12,863 nucleotides of DNA, from the NCBI GenBank assembly GCA_002298545.1, contig DBKQ01000120.1, forward strand, positions 5,847 to 18,709, in the 5' to 3' direction. The position numbers were made by a program, and so were the translations under genes. Source of the stretch: Prevotella sp. UBA746. Lineage in GTDB: Bacteria > Bacteroidota > Bacteroidia > Bacteroidales > Bacteroidaceae. Shown in pieces: positions 6,994-12,863 of the stretch. Position 1 is the first letter of the stretch. Each line of letters begins with the position of its first letter. A model generated the notes under the pieces. The model was given only the letters and a program-made list of their open reading frames with translations, ran no database searches and was not told the origin of the DNA.

Positions 6994-7872
6994 ATGACAA
7001 AAAGACATAAAAAGACCGGCAGCCGATATGGACTGCAGGCAGTTACTTTATGTATAAGCACGGCTCTGGTACTCGTGCTCCTTGGCATGGTAGTATTCTC
7101 CGTTCTGTCGGCACAGAACCTTTCTGAATATGTCAAGGAAAACCTTACCGTAACAATGGTGCTCAGCGAAGACATGACCGATCCGGAGGCTAAAGCTCTT
7201 ACCAACGACCTGCGAAAGCTACAATACGTTAACAGGGTGGAATATATCAGCAAGGAACAGGTCCTGAAGGAACAAACTGCCGCCATGGGAACTGACCCAA
7301 GCGAATTTATCGGCACTAACCCTTTTGTCGGGTCTATGGAACTGCAACTTAAATCGCAATATGCCAATACGGACTCGCTGAAATGGATATCTAAGGAACT
7401 GAGGAAGAACAGTAAAGTTACTGACATTACTTATCCGCAAGACCTTATGGATAGCGTGAACCAAAACTTACAGCGTATTAATATCGTTCTTATTGTCCTC
7501 GCCGTACTGCTTACGTTCGTGTCGTTCTCTCTTATCAACAACACTGTAAGACTGGGCATGTATGCAAGGCGATTCACTATTCATACTATGAAACTGGTGG
7601 GAGCATCATGGGGATTCATACGGGGACCGTTCGTAAGAAATGCTGTCGGACTCGGACTGCTCGCCGCCGTACTTGCTGATGCAGCTCTTGCCGGAGGGAT
7701 TTATGCGCTCTATACCTATGAACCGGATGTGGTAATGGTGCTGACATGGCAGGTGATGGCAATAACGGGGGGAGCCGTCCTGCTGTTCGGTATCCTGATT
7801 ACTATGTTCTGCGCATGGCTATCGGTTAACAAGTTCCTGAGAATGAAGGCGGGAGACCTTTATAAAATTTAA
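6994..7872 (+). CDS. ftsX: Cell division protein FtsX
   Basis: A 292-residue inner-membrane protein with the FtsX layout: a short basic cytoplasmic N-terminus, TM1 at about 17-39, a periplasmic domain of about 120 residues (40-162, starting QNLSEYVKENLTVTMVLSED), then three further TM segments at about 163-183, 217-240 and 253-277. In known systems FtsX pairs with the ATPase FtsE and controls peptidoglycan hydrolases at the division site. FtsE is not encoded here, which fits the usual separation of ftsE and ftsX in Bacteroidetes. The length is normal for the family. The ATG is supported by the promoter 33 bp upstream. It is first in the plus-strand housekeeping cluster and is followed by a tandem-repeat array. 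Confidence 0.93.
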   Translation: MTKRHKKTGSRYGLQAVTLCISTALVLVLLGMVVFSVLSAQNLSEYVKENLTVTMVLSEDMTDPEAKALTNDLRKLQYVNRVEYISKEQVLKEQTAAMGTDPSEFIGTNPFVGSMELQLKSQYANTDSLKWISKELRKNSKVTDITYPQDLMDSVNQNLQRINIVLIVLAVLLTFVSFSLINNTVRLGMYARRFTIHTMKLVGASWGFIRGPFVRNAVGLGLLAAVLADAALAGGIYALYTYEPDVVMVLTWQVMAITGGAVLLFGILITMFCAWLSVNKFLRMKAGDLYKI

Positions 7873-7874
7873 AG

Positions 7875-7970
7875 ATTCAAAAATTCAAAAATTGAAAGAC
7901 TGAAAAATTCAAAAATTGAAAGATTGAAAAATTCAAAAATTGAAAAATTGAAAGATTGAAAGATTGAAAA
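7875..7970. repeat. Tandem array of 12 units of 8 bp (ATTSAAAR)
   Basis: Twelve consecutive 8-bp units with no slippage fill 96 bp, starting 2 nt after the ftsX stop. Observed units are ATTCAAAA, ATTGAAAA, ATTGAAAG and one ACTGAAAA. Variation is nearly confined to position 4 (C or G) and position 8 (A or G). The period is not a multiple of three and no coding function is likely. The minus strand stays open by chance because 24 bp make eight codons. It is transcribed within the ftsX operon. Confidence 0.9.
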
Positions 7971-8002
7971 ATCAATAAACGAATGACAATATAAAATATT
8001 TT

Positions 8003-8275
8003 ATGGATAAAAGAAATTTTGCGTTTGACCGCACTAACTTTATTATGATTGCCGTAAGCATGGTTATCGTAATTATCGGATTTATACTGATGAGCGGAGG
8101 AAACTCCGATGCACACACATTCGATCCGGGGATATTCAGCACAATGCGTGTGAAAGTGGCTCCCGTGGTATGCTTCGTGGGCTTTGTTTCGCTGATAGCC
8201 GGAATAATGAGAAAGCCGAAAACTGATGAAGCTAACACCGTTATAAACGAAGGCAACAAAGCAACTATAGAATAG
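8003..8275 (+). CDS. DUF3098 small membrane protein
   Basis: A 90-residue protein matching the Bacteroidetes DUF3098 family as I know it: FAFDRTNF start, TM1 at about 12-32 ending GFILMSGG, a short loop with FDPGIFS, and TM2 at about 50-70 (APVVCFVGFVSLIAGIM), then a polar tail. The conserved position between ftsX and uppP is typical of the phylum. Its stop is 1 bp from the uppP ATG, implying coupled translation. Function is unknown; a role in envelope growth is inferred only from neighbours. A 14-bp perfect palindrome, ATAAAATATTTTAT (7991-8004), runs into the start codon and could hinder ribosome access. Confidence 0.88.
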   Translation: MDKRNFAFDRTNFIMIAVSMVIVIIGFILMSGGNSDAHTFDPGIFSTMRVKVAPVVCFVGFVSLIAGIMRKPKTDEANTVINEGNKATIE

Positions 8276-8276
8276 A

Positions 8277-9119
8277 ATGACAATAATTCAGACAATAATT
8301 ATTGCAATAGTCGAGGGACTAACCGAGTTTCTACCTGTATCTTCTACAGGACACATGATTATTGCAGAAAACCTCTTGGGGGTTGATGTGAGTGACAAGT
8401 TCGTTAATGCCTTTACCGTGATAATACAGTTTGGAGCAATTCTCTCGGTAATATGCCTATACTGGAAAAGATTCTTCTATCCTGAAGCTGCAAAAAACGG
8501 GAAACCATACTGGAAGGCCATGTTTGATTTCTACTCCAGACTCGTTGTCGGCGTACTGCCGGCGGTAGTGCTTGGATTGGCTTTCAATGATGCCATCGAG
8601 GAAAACCTCGGCAACGTACAGCTCGTGGCATGGATGCTTATAATCGGAGGAGTCTTCATGCTTTTCTGCGACAGACTTTTCAATAAAGGAAGTGAGAAAA
8701 CAGAACTGACGTACAAAAGAGCTCTCGTAATCGGATTCATACAGTGTATCTCCATGATTCCGGGAGTGTCAAGGTCAATGTCGACTATTGTAGGAGGTAT
8801 GTCGCAGAAACTGACAAGAAAGGCGGCTGCAGAATTCTCCTTCTTCCTCGCCGTACCTACAATGTTTGGAGCAACTTGTCTTGAAGTATATAAACTGATA
8901 AGCCATGGAGGAGGTTCACTACTCACTCAGGGGAATAACCTTGCAATACTTATCCTCGGCTCCGTCGTTGCTTTCATTGTTGCAATCGCGGCTATAAAGT
9001 TCTTCATCAACTATGTTACGAAATACGGATTCGCAGCCTTCGGATGGTATCGAATTATCATCGGACTGATAATAATAATATGCTCGCTCTGCGGCATGGA
9101 CCTGAAAATGACAGACTGA
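8277..9119 (+). CDS. uppP: Undecaprenyl-diphosphatase UppP (BacA family)
   Basis: A 280-residue integral membrane enzyme that dephosphorylates undecaprenyl diphosphate to the monophosphate, recycling the lipid carrier for peptidoglycan and surface glycans; the family gives bacitracin resistance when overproduced. Both family signatures are visible: VEGLTEFLPVSSTGH (residues 12-26, with the two conserved Glu at 13 and 17 and His at 26) and PGVSRSMST (162-170, Arg166). The rest is a series of hydrophobic segments of the usual total length. The start is 1 bp after the DUF3098 stop and the stop is 5 bp before truB, so it is clearly within an operon. Confidence 0.96.
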   Translation: MTIIQTIIIAIVEGLTEFLPVSSTGHMIIAENLLGVDVSDKFVNAFTVIIQFGAILSVICLYWKRFFYPEAAKNGKPYWKAMFDFYSRLVVGVLPAVVLGLAFNDAIEENLGNVQLVAWMLIIGGVFMLFCDRLFNKGSEKTELTYKRALVIGFIQCISMIPGVSRSMSTIVGGMSQKLTRKAAAEFSFFLAVPTMFGATCLEVYKLISHGGGSLLTQGNNLAILILGSVVAFIVAIAAIKFFINYVTKYGFAAFGWYRIIIGLIIIICSLCGMDLKMTD

Positions 9120-9124
9120 CAAAC

Positions 9125-9823
9125 ATGGCAATGGATTTCAACGCAGGAGAGATTATCTGCATCGACAAGCCATACCACATGTCGAGCTTTGGGGCATTGG
9201 CGCATATACGGTTTCTGATATCAAAGAGACTCGGAGTGAAAAGAATTAAAACGGGGCATGCCGGAACTCTCGACCCGCTTGCAACCGGAGTTCTTATATT
9301 ATGCACAGGAAAGGCTACGAAACGCATCGAGGAACTGCAAGGACACACTAAGGAATACACGGCAACACTACAGCTCGGTGCGACAACTCCAAGTTTCGAC
9401 AAAGAGCATACAGTAGACTTCACCTACCCTACTGCTCATATAACAAAAGAGCTGATAGAAAGGACTCTACCAAAATTCGTGGGGACTATTGAACAAGTAC
9501 CGCCAGCATACTCGGCATGCAAGATTAATGGTGACCGAGCATATAAACTGATGAGAAAAGGACAGGACGTGCCGCTGAAAGCAAAGACTCTACAGGTGGA
9601 CGAAATCGAAATGACTGATTTCGATAAAGAGAAAATGCAACTGTCGATAAGGGTTGTCTGCGGTAAAGGCACATATATTCGCGCCCTGGCACGAGACATC
9701 GGAGAAGCACTCGGCAGCGGAGCTTTCCTGACAGCTCTGAGGAGAACGAGAGTAGGAAACGTGAGGGTGGAAGACTGCGTAACGCTCGATGATTTCCCCG
9801 CATGGCTCGACGAGAGAATGTAA
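9125..9823 (+). CDS. truB: tRNA pseudouridine(55) synthase TruB
   Basis: A 232-residue enzyme that makes pseudouridine 55 in the T-loop of tRNAs. Visible motifs: IDKPYHMSSF (13-22), GHAGTLDPLATGVL (44-57) with the nucleophile Asp50, PPAYSACKINGDRAY (126-140) and GKGTYIRALARDIGEALG (180-197). Length fits the short form without a long C-terminal PUA domain, which I believe is usual in Bacteroidetes. The start at 9125 is chosen because an upstream in-frame ATG (9044) would overlap uppP by 76 bp and add a tail unlike the family; the ATG at 9131 is also possible. Confidence 0.95.
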   Translation: MAMDFNAGEIICIDKPYHMSSFGALAHIRFLISKRLGVKRIKTGHAGTLDPLATGVLILCTGKATKRIEELQGHTKEYTATLQLGATTPSFDKEHTVDFTYPTAHITKELIERTLPKFVGTIEQVPPAYSACKINGDRAYKLMRKGQDVPLKAKTLQVDEIEMTDFDKEKMQLSIRVVCGKGTYIRALARDIGEALGSGAFLTALRRTRVGNVRVEDCVTLDDFPAWLDERM

Positions 9824-9863
9824 TTGATAATGTTTATGCATAAAAAGGATACGGCAAAATAAA

Positions 9864-9888
9864 GGCATTCAAGAAATGCTTGAATACC
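9864..9888 (+). other. Hairpin between truB and queA
   Basis: ATTCAAG (9867-9873) and CTTGAAT (9879-9885) form a 7-bp stem around the loop AAATG; after a C-A mismatch, GG (9864-9865) pairs with CC (9887-9888). No T-tract follows, so it is not a standard terminator. It sits in the 91-bp gap before queA. It may be an mRNA structure affecting stability or translation; it does not match the preQ1 riboswitch layout I know. Confidence 0.4.
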
Positions 9889-9914
9889 GTTCCCCAATTC
9901 CTAAATGATACAAT

Positions 9915-11033
9915 ATGAAACTATCACAATTCAAATTTAAACTTCCAGAGGAAAGCATCGCCCTGGAGCCTTCATATCATCGTGACGAATGCAAACTGAT
10001 GGTTCTGCACCGCAAGTCGGGAACTATCGACATGTTTAAAAAGGATGAGAAAGGAAAGGAAATAAAAGATGAAAGCGGGAACCCACAGTATATGGACTTC
10101 CGTAACGTTCTCGACTATTTCGACGAACATGACACTTTTATCTTCAACGACACGAAAGTATTCCCGGCACGACTATACGGAACAAAGGAAAAGACGGAAG
10201 CTAAAATCGAGGTTTTCCTTCTTAGGGAGCTAAATGAGGAAATGCGCCTTTGGGATGTACTGGTGGAACCGGCACGCAAAATAAGAATTGGAAACAAACT
10301 GTTCTTCGACGAGAGCAGTTCGATGGTTGCTGAAGTTATTGACAATACCACAAGCCGCGGAAGGACTCTGCGCTTCCTGTACGACGCTCCTCACGACGAG
10401 TTTAAGCGCGACCTCTTTGCCCTCGGCTCCGCTCCACTGCCACACTATATCGTGGATAAAAGACCGGCAACAGAAGAGGATATGGACAGATTCCAGTGTA
10501 TCTTCGCAAAGAACGAAGGAGCGGTAACGGCTCCGGCTTCAGGACTGCATTTCAGTCGCGAAATGATGAAGAGAATGGAAATCAAAGGCATTAACTTTGC
10601 ATTTATCACACTCCACTGCGCATTGGGAAACTTCCACAGCATCGAAGTAGAGGACCTTACCAAGCATAAAATGGATTCTGAACAGATGTTTATCAATGCA
10701 GAGGCATGCGAGATTGTGAACAAGACAAAACGTGAAGGAAGACACGTATGCGCCGTTGGCACAAGTGTACTGAAAGCTACGGAGACTGCCATGGGCACAG
10801 ACAAGATGCTGAAGGAATACGAGGGATGGACCAACAAATTCATCTTCCCGCCGTATGAATGTGGACTTGCTGATACAATGATCGCAAACTTCTATCAACC
10901 AATGTCGCCGCTTCTCATGTCTACTTGTGCTTTCGGAGGATACGACCTCGTTATGGAAGCATACCAGAAGGCTATCGAAAACGGATATAAATTCGGATGC
11001 TACGGCGACGCGATGCTGATTGTCAACGACTAA
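9915..11033 (+). CDS. queA: S-adenosylmethionine:tRNA ribosyltransferase-isomerase QueA
   Basis: A 372-residue enzyme that transfers and rearranges the ribosyl part of SAM onto preQ1 in tRNA to give epoxyqueuosine, the penultimate step of queuosine formation. Family motifs: FNDTKVFPARLYG (77-89), GAVTAPASGLHFS, MDSEQMF, NKFIFPPYECGLADTMIANF, FGGYD and the C-terminal YGDAMLIVND. The N-terminal part has an extra stretch of about 19 charged or polar residues (about 42-60, DEKGKEIKDESG) compared with the Bacteroides and E. coli proteins I remember. Start at 9915 (MKLSQFKFKLPEE) fits the family N-terminus. It lies 91 bp after truB, with an intervening hairpin, and 43 bp before folK. Confidence 0.96.
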   Translation: MKLSQFKFKLPEESIALEPSYHRDECKLMVLHRKSGTIDMFKKDEKGKEIKDESGNPQYMDFRNVLDYFDEHDTFIFNDTKVFPARLYGTKEKTEAKIEVFLLRELNEEMRLWDVLVEPARKIRIGNKLFFDESSSMVAEVIDNTTSRGRTLRFLYDAPHDEFKRDLFALGSAPLPHYIVDKRPATEEDMDRFQCIFAKNEGAVTAPASGLHFSREMMKRMEIKGINFAFITLHCALGNFHSIEVEDLTKHKMDSEQMFINAEACEIVNKTKREGRHVCAVGTSVLKATETAMGTDKMLKEYEGWTNKFIFPPYECGLADTMIANFYQPMSPLLMSTCAFGGYDLVMEAYQKAIENGYKFGCYGDAMLIVND

Positions 11034-11076
11034 TACTGGAAGGCTTCAGAATAAGGGAAAAAGAGAATTTGAGTAT

Positions 11077-11511
11077 ATGGAAAAAGTATACTTGTCTTTG
11101 GGTACGAATCTCGGCGACAAAGAGAAAAATATAGCTGAGGCAATAGAAAAGATAAGAGAGCTGGTTGGCGATGTCATTCGCCAATCAGCTCTTTACGCCA
11201 CAAAGCCATGGGGATTCAAGTCGGACAACGATTTTATAAATGCTGCCGTTTGTGTGGAAACGACTCTCTCGCCAAGGAATCTGCTTGCCGCAACCCAGTC
11301 TATAGAACGGGATATGGGACGAAAGGAAAAATCGAAGGACGGAAAATATCATGACAGACTTATCGATATCGACATTCTGATGTATGGCAATGAACATATC
11401 GACGAACCTGATCTTAAAGTTCCCCATCCTCTTATGAAGGAAAGAGACTTTGTAATGATACCGCTAAGGGAAATTCTTGCTGATAAAAGATTAGAGGATC
11501 AGGAGTTATAA
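11077..11511 (+). CDS. folK: 2-amino-4-hydroxy-6-hydroxymethyldihydropteridine pyrophosphokinase (HPPK)
   Basis: A 144-residue HPPK, which transfers pyrophosphate from ATP to 6-hydroxymethyl-7,8-dihydropterin in folate synthesis. Visible motifs: LSLGTNLGDKEKNI (6-19), DRLIDIDILMYG (93-104) with the two Mg-binding Asp at 97 and 99, and VPHPLMKERDFVMIPLREI (115-133). Length is normal. The ATG at 11077 is chosen because the family begins a few residues before LSLGTNLGD; an in-frame ATG at 11020 would overlap queA by 14 bp. It is followed by a 9-bp tandem array. Confidence 0.94.
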   Translation: MEKVYLSLGTNLGDKEKNIAEAIEKIRELVGDVIRQSALYATKPWGFKSDNDFINAAVCVETTLSPRNLLAATQSIERDMGRKEKSKDGKYHDRLIDIDILMYGNEHIDEPDLKVPHPLMKERDFVMIPLREILADKRLEDQEL

Positions 11512-11561
11512 ATTCTTCCAAGAACTTTCATATCCCCAGAACTCCACAAAAGTATAAAAGT

Positions 11562-11660
11562 TTCCAGTTCTCCCAAAACTCATAGAACTCCCAGAACTCA
11601 TAGAACTCCCAGAACTCTCAGAATTCCCAGTCCTCCCAGAACTCCCAGAACTCCCAAACA
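11562..11660. repeat. Tandem array of 11 units of 9 bp (TCCCAGAAC)
   Basis: Eleven contiguous 9-bp units occupy 99 bp between folK and the tcdA-like gene. The consensus TCCCAGAAC is exact in five units; others are TCATAGAAC (twice), TCCCAAAAC, TCTCAGAAT, TCCCAGTCC and a degenerate TTCCAGTTC at the left end; a partial unit TCCCAAACA closes the array. Degenerate copies continue left to about 11516. Within it the 18-bp pair TCATAGAAC-TCCCAGAAC occurs twice in a row. The plus strand is poor in G. The period is a multiple of three, so the minus strand reads as a Val-Leu-Gly repeat, but no gene is supported there. Confidence 0.9.
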
Positions 11661-11673
11661 AAAAAAACAGAAG

Positions 11674-12528
11674 ATGTCAATAGAAAAAGGAATATTCAAA
11701 AGAATGGAACTGCTCGTTGGCGAGCAAATAATGCAAAAGACTGCTGATGCAAAGGTTATTATCTTTGGTGTCGGCGGAGTAGGAAGCTGGTGTGCGGAAA
11801 GTCTTGTACGCTCCGGCATTCGCCATCTTACAATCGTCGACTCCGACAGAGTGTGCATCACCAACATCAACCGGCAACTTATGGCAACGACAAAGACTGT
11901 AGGAAAAGTAAAGGTTGAAGTGTTGAAAGAAAGACTCCTCGAAATAAATCCAAATGCCGAGATTGACGCACAACAGAAAATATACGATGAGTCGACGGCT
12001 GCAGATTTCCATATCGAAGAATACGACTACATCATTGACGCAATCGACAGTCTGAAGGATAAGGCCCACCTAATCCTTGAGGCTTGCAAGACAAAGGCTA
12101 TATTTATTTCTTCTATGGGAGCAGCATTGAAGATGGATGTTACAAAAATCCATGTCGACGAATTCTGGAAAGTAAAAGGCTGTCCGTTGGCAAGAGCTCT
12201 CAGAGGCAAGTTCAGAAAGATGAAAGTGCGCCCGGCACACAAATTCAAATGCGTGTACAGTGAAGAACTGCTACAGAATATAGGACACAACAAGACCTGT
12301 GGTACAGAGCATTGCATGTGTCCGAAAGCCAAGACCGGTCCTGGAGACCCAGGACTCGTAAACCATGAATGGTGCAGTTCTAAAGCGCAGATAAATGGTA
12401 CAGTAGCCCATGTAACGGCAATATTCGGTTTTACAATAGCCGGTCTCGTTATGCAAGACTTATACGATAAAGGAATCGCAGAAGTCAAGAAAAATACTGC
12501 AGAAGTCAAAAACGAAAATAAAAACTAA
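11674..12528 (+). CDS. tcdA: tRNA threonylcarbamoyladenosine dehydratase (TcdA/CsdL, ThiF-E1 family)
   Basis: A 284-residue E1-like adenylating enzyme. In E. coli TcdA converts t6A at position 37 of ANN-decoding tRNAs to cyclic t6A using ATP. Visible: the nucleotide-binding loop GVGGVGS (32-38), VDSDRVCITNINRQLMAT (55-72) with Asp56 and Arg67, and IDAIDSLKDK (121-130). The C-terminal part has several Cys: C193, C209, C214, C216 and C234, in an insert before the closing hydrophobic segment VTAIFGFTIAGLVMQDLY (247-264). The tail (267-284) is Lys/Glu/Asn-rich and probably disordered. The ATG at 11674 follows an A-rich stretch after the 9-bp array. The parC start is 6 bp after its stop, suggesting co-transcription. 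A different ThiF-like function cannot be excluded, but YgdL/TcdA is the best fit. Confidence 0.88.
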   Translation: MSIEKGIFKRMELLVGEQIMQKTADAKVIIFGVGGVGSWCAESLVRSGIRHLTIVDSDRVCITNINRQLMATTKTVGKVKVEVLKERLLEINPNAEIDAQQKIYDESTAADFHIEEYDYIIDAIDSLKDKAHLILEACKTKAIFISSMGAALKMDVTKIHVDEFWKVKGCPLARALRGKFRKMKVRPAHKFKCVYSEELLQNIGHNKTCGTEHCMCPKAKTGPGDPGLVNHEWCSSKAQINGTVAHVTAIFGFTIAGLVMQDLYDKGIAEVKKNTAEVKNENKN

Positions 12529-12534
12529 TAATAT

Positions 12535-12863
12535 ATGAGCGACGATATTAAAGACGACGATATTTTAGGAAACGACAGCATCGATACTACAGACCAATCA
12601 GAGCGACCCGACCAAGATGAGCAGTCAGAAAAAACTGAGCAGTCCGAACAATCTGAATTGTCAGACCAGTCAGAAGAAGCGGAAGAACACTCTGACTATG
12701 TCCCGGCAAACCGCTTTGACGCCTCTGCCGTGCACCATCTTAGCGGCATGTACAAGAACTGGTTCTTGGATTATGCATCATACGTAATTCTCGAACGTGC
12801 CGTGCCACATATCGAGGACGGACTGAAACCGGTGCAACGCCGTATTTTGCATTCTATGAAAAG
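12535..12863 (+). CDS. parC: DNA topoisomerase IV subunit A, 5' part (runs off the window)
   Basis: The first 109 codons are present; the gene continues past the right edge, so the catalytic Tyr is not visible. Residues 69-108 match the start of the GyrA/ParC breakage-reunion domain: LSGMYKNWFLDYASYVILER, then AVPHIEDGLKPVQRRILHSM. The sequence upstream of this (about 1-66) is an acidic, low-complexity extension with repeated (D/E)QSE blocks at about 20-47. An acidic N-terminal extension and the LSGMYxxWFLDYASYVILERAVP pattern fit the Bacteroidetes ParC-type paralogue rather than GyrA. The ATG at 12535, 6 bp after the previous stop, is the only reasonable in-frame start upstream of the conserved part. 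Confidence 0.87.
   Translation, partial: MSDDIKDDDILGNDSIDTTDQSERPDQDEQSEKTEQSEQSELSDQSEEAEEHSDYVPANRFDASAVHHLSGMYKNWFLDYASYVILERAVPHIEDGLKPVQRRILHSMK

Noticed and set aside
7875..7970. A CRISPR array, or a coding repeat protein on the minus strand
   Set aside because: The units abut with no spacers. The minus-strand frame is open only because 24 bp are eight sense codons, and it runs into unrelated antisense sequence.
9044..9124. A longer TruB start at 9044
   Set aside because: It overlaps uppP by 76 bp and adds residues unlike any TruB N-terminus; the start at 9125 matches the family.
9824..9914. A preQ1 riboswitch before queA
   Set aside because: There is one hairpin, but I could not see the expected short pseudoknot partner or A-rich tail, and no terminator stem follows.
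11020..11076. A longer FolK start at 11020
   Set aside because: It overlaps queA and precedes the conserved N-terminus by 19 unrelated residues.
11598..11870. A minus-strand ORF ending in Val-Leu-Gly repeats across the 9-bp array
   Set aside because: Most of it is antisense to the start of the tcdA-like gene, and the repeat residues come from the array period.

Overview
The window looks like the chromosome of a member of the Bacteroidales, most likely Prevotella or a close relative. Four things point there: promoters with a TAnnTTTGC -7 box and, where visible, a TTG or TTTG -33 box about 19 bp upstream; the gene order ftsX, DUF3098, uppP, truB, queA, folK; a Bacteroidetes-style lipoprotein export signal; and secreted proteins with Prevotella-type C-termini. 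Genus is inferred from style, not from a search.

Left half (about 57-6682, minus strand): accessory cell-envelope genes. In transcription order, right to left, they are a 74-residue peptide of the Bacteroidales KYxxPxxxV type with a leader of about 150 nt, a very large secreted surface protein of about 1,115 residues, a predicted surface lipoprotein (LSAC followed by SDDDD), and a membrane-anchored or exported calcineurin-like phosphoesterase. Each has its own candidate -7 box, so they look like separate transcription units. Between the lipoprotein and the phosphoesterase lie a probable terminator hairpin and an inverted-repeat element built from CCCTCACAC units.

Middle (6514-6993): a 480-bp divergent intergenic region. 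It holds the minus-strand promoter of the small peptide, a plus-strand ftsX promoter, and a 20-bp AT-rich dyad overlapping the ftsX -33 box. No RNA gene or convincing ORF was seen there.

Right half (6994-12863, plus strand): a conserved housekeeping cluster reading ftsX (division and cell-wall hydrolase control), DUF3098 (small membrane protein), uppP (undecaprenyl-PP recycling), truB (tRNA pseudouridine 55), queA (queuosine), folK (folate), tcdA (cyclic t6A of tRNA) and the 5' end of parC (topoisomerase IV subunit A). Spacing is tight in places (1 bp, then 5 bp) and no internal plus-strand promoter was recognised, so much of it is probably one operon. Two intra-operon junctions are expanded by short tandem arrays of nearly equal length: 12 units of 8 bp after ftsX and 11 units of 9 bp after folK.

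No CRISPR, transposase, tRNA, rRNA or clear defence system is present. The most notable items are the two tandem arrays, the CCCTCACAC inverted repeat, and the small peptide with its leader beside the giant surface protein. None of them amounts to a demonstrated new system.
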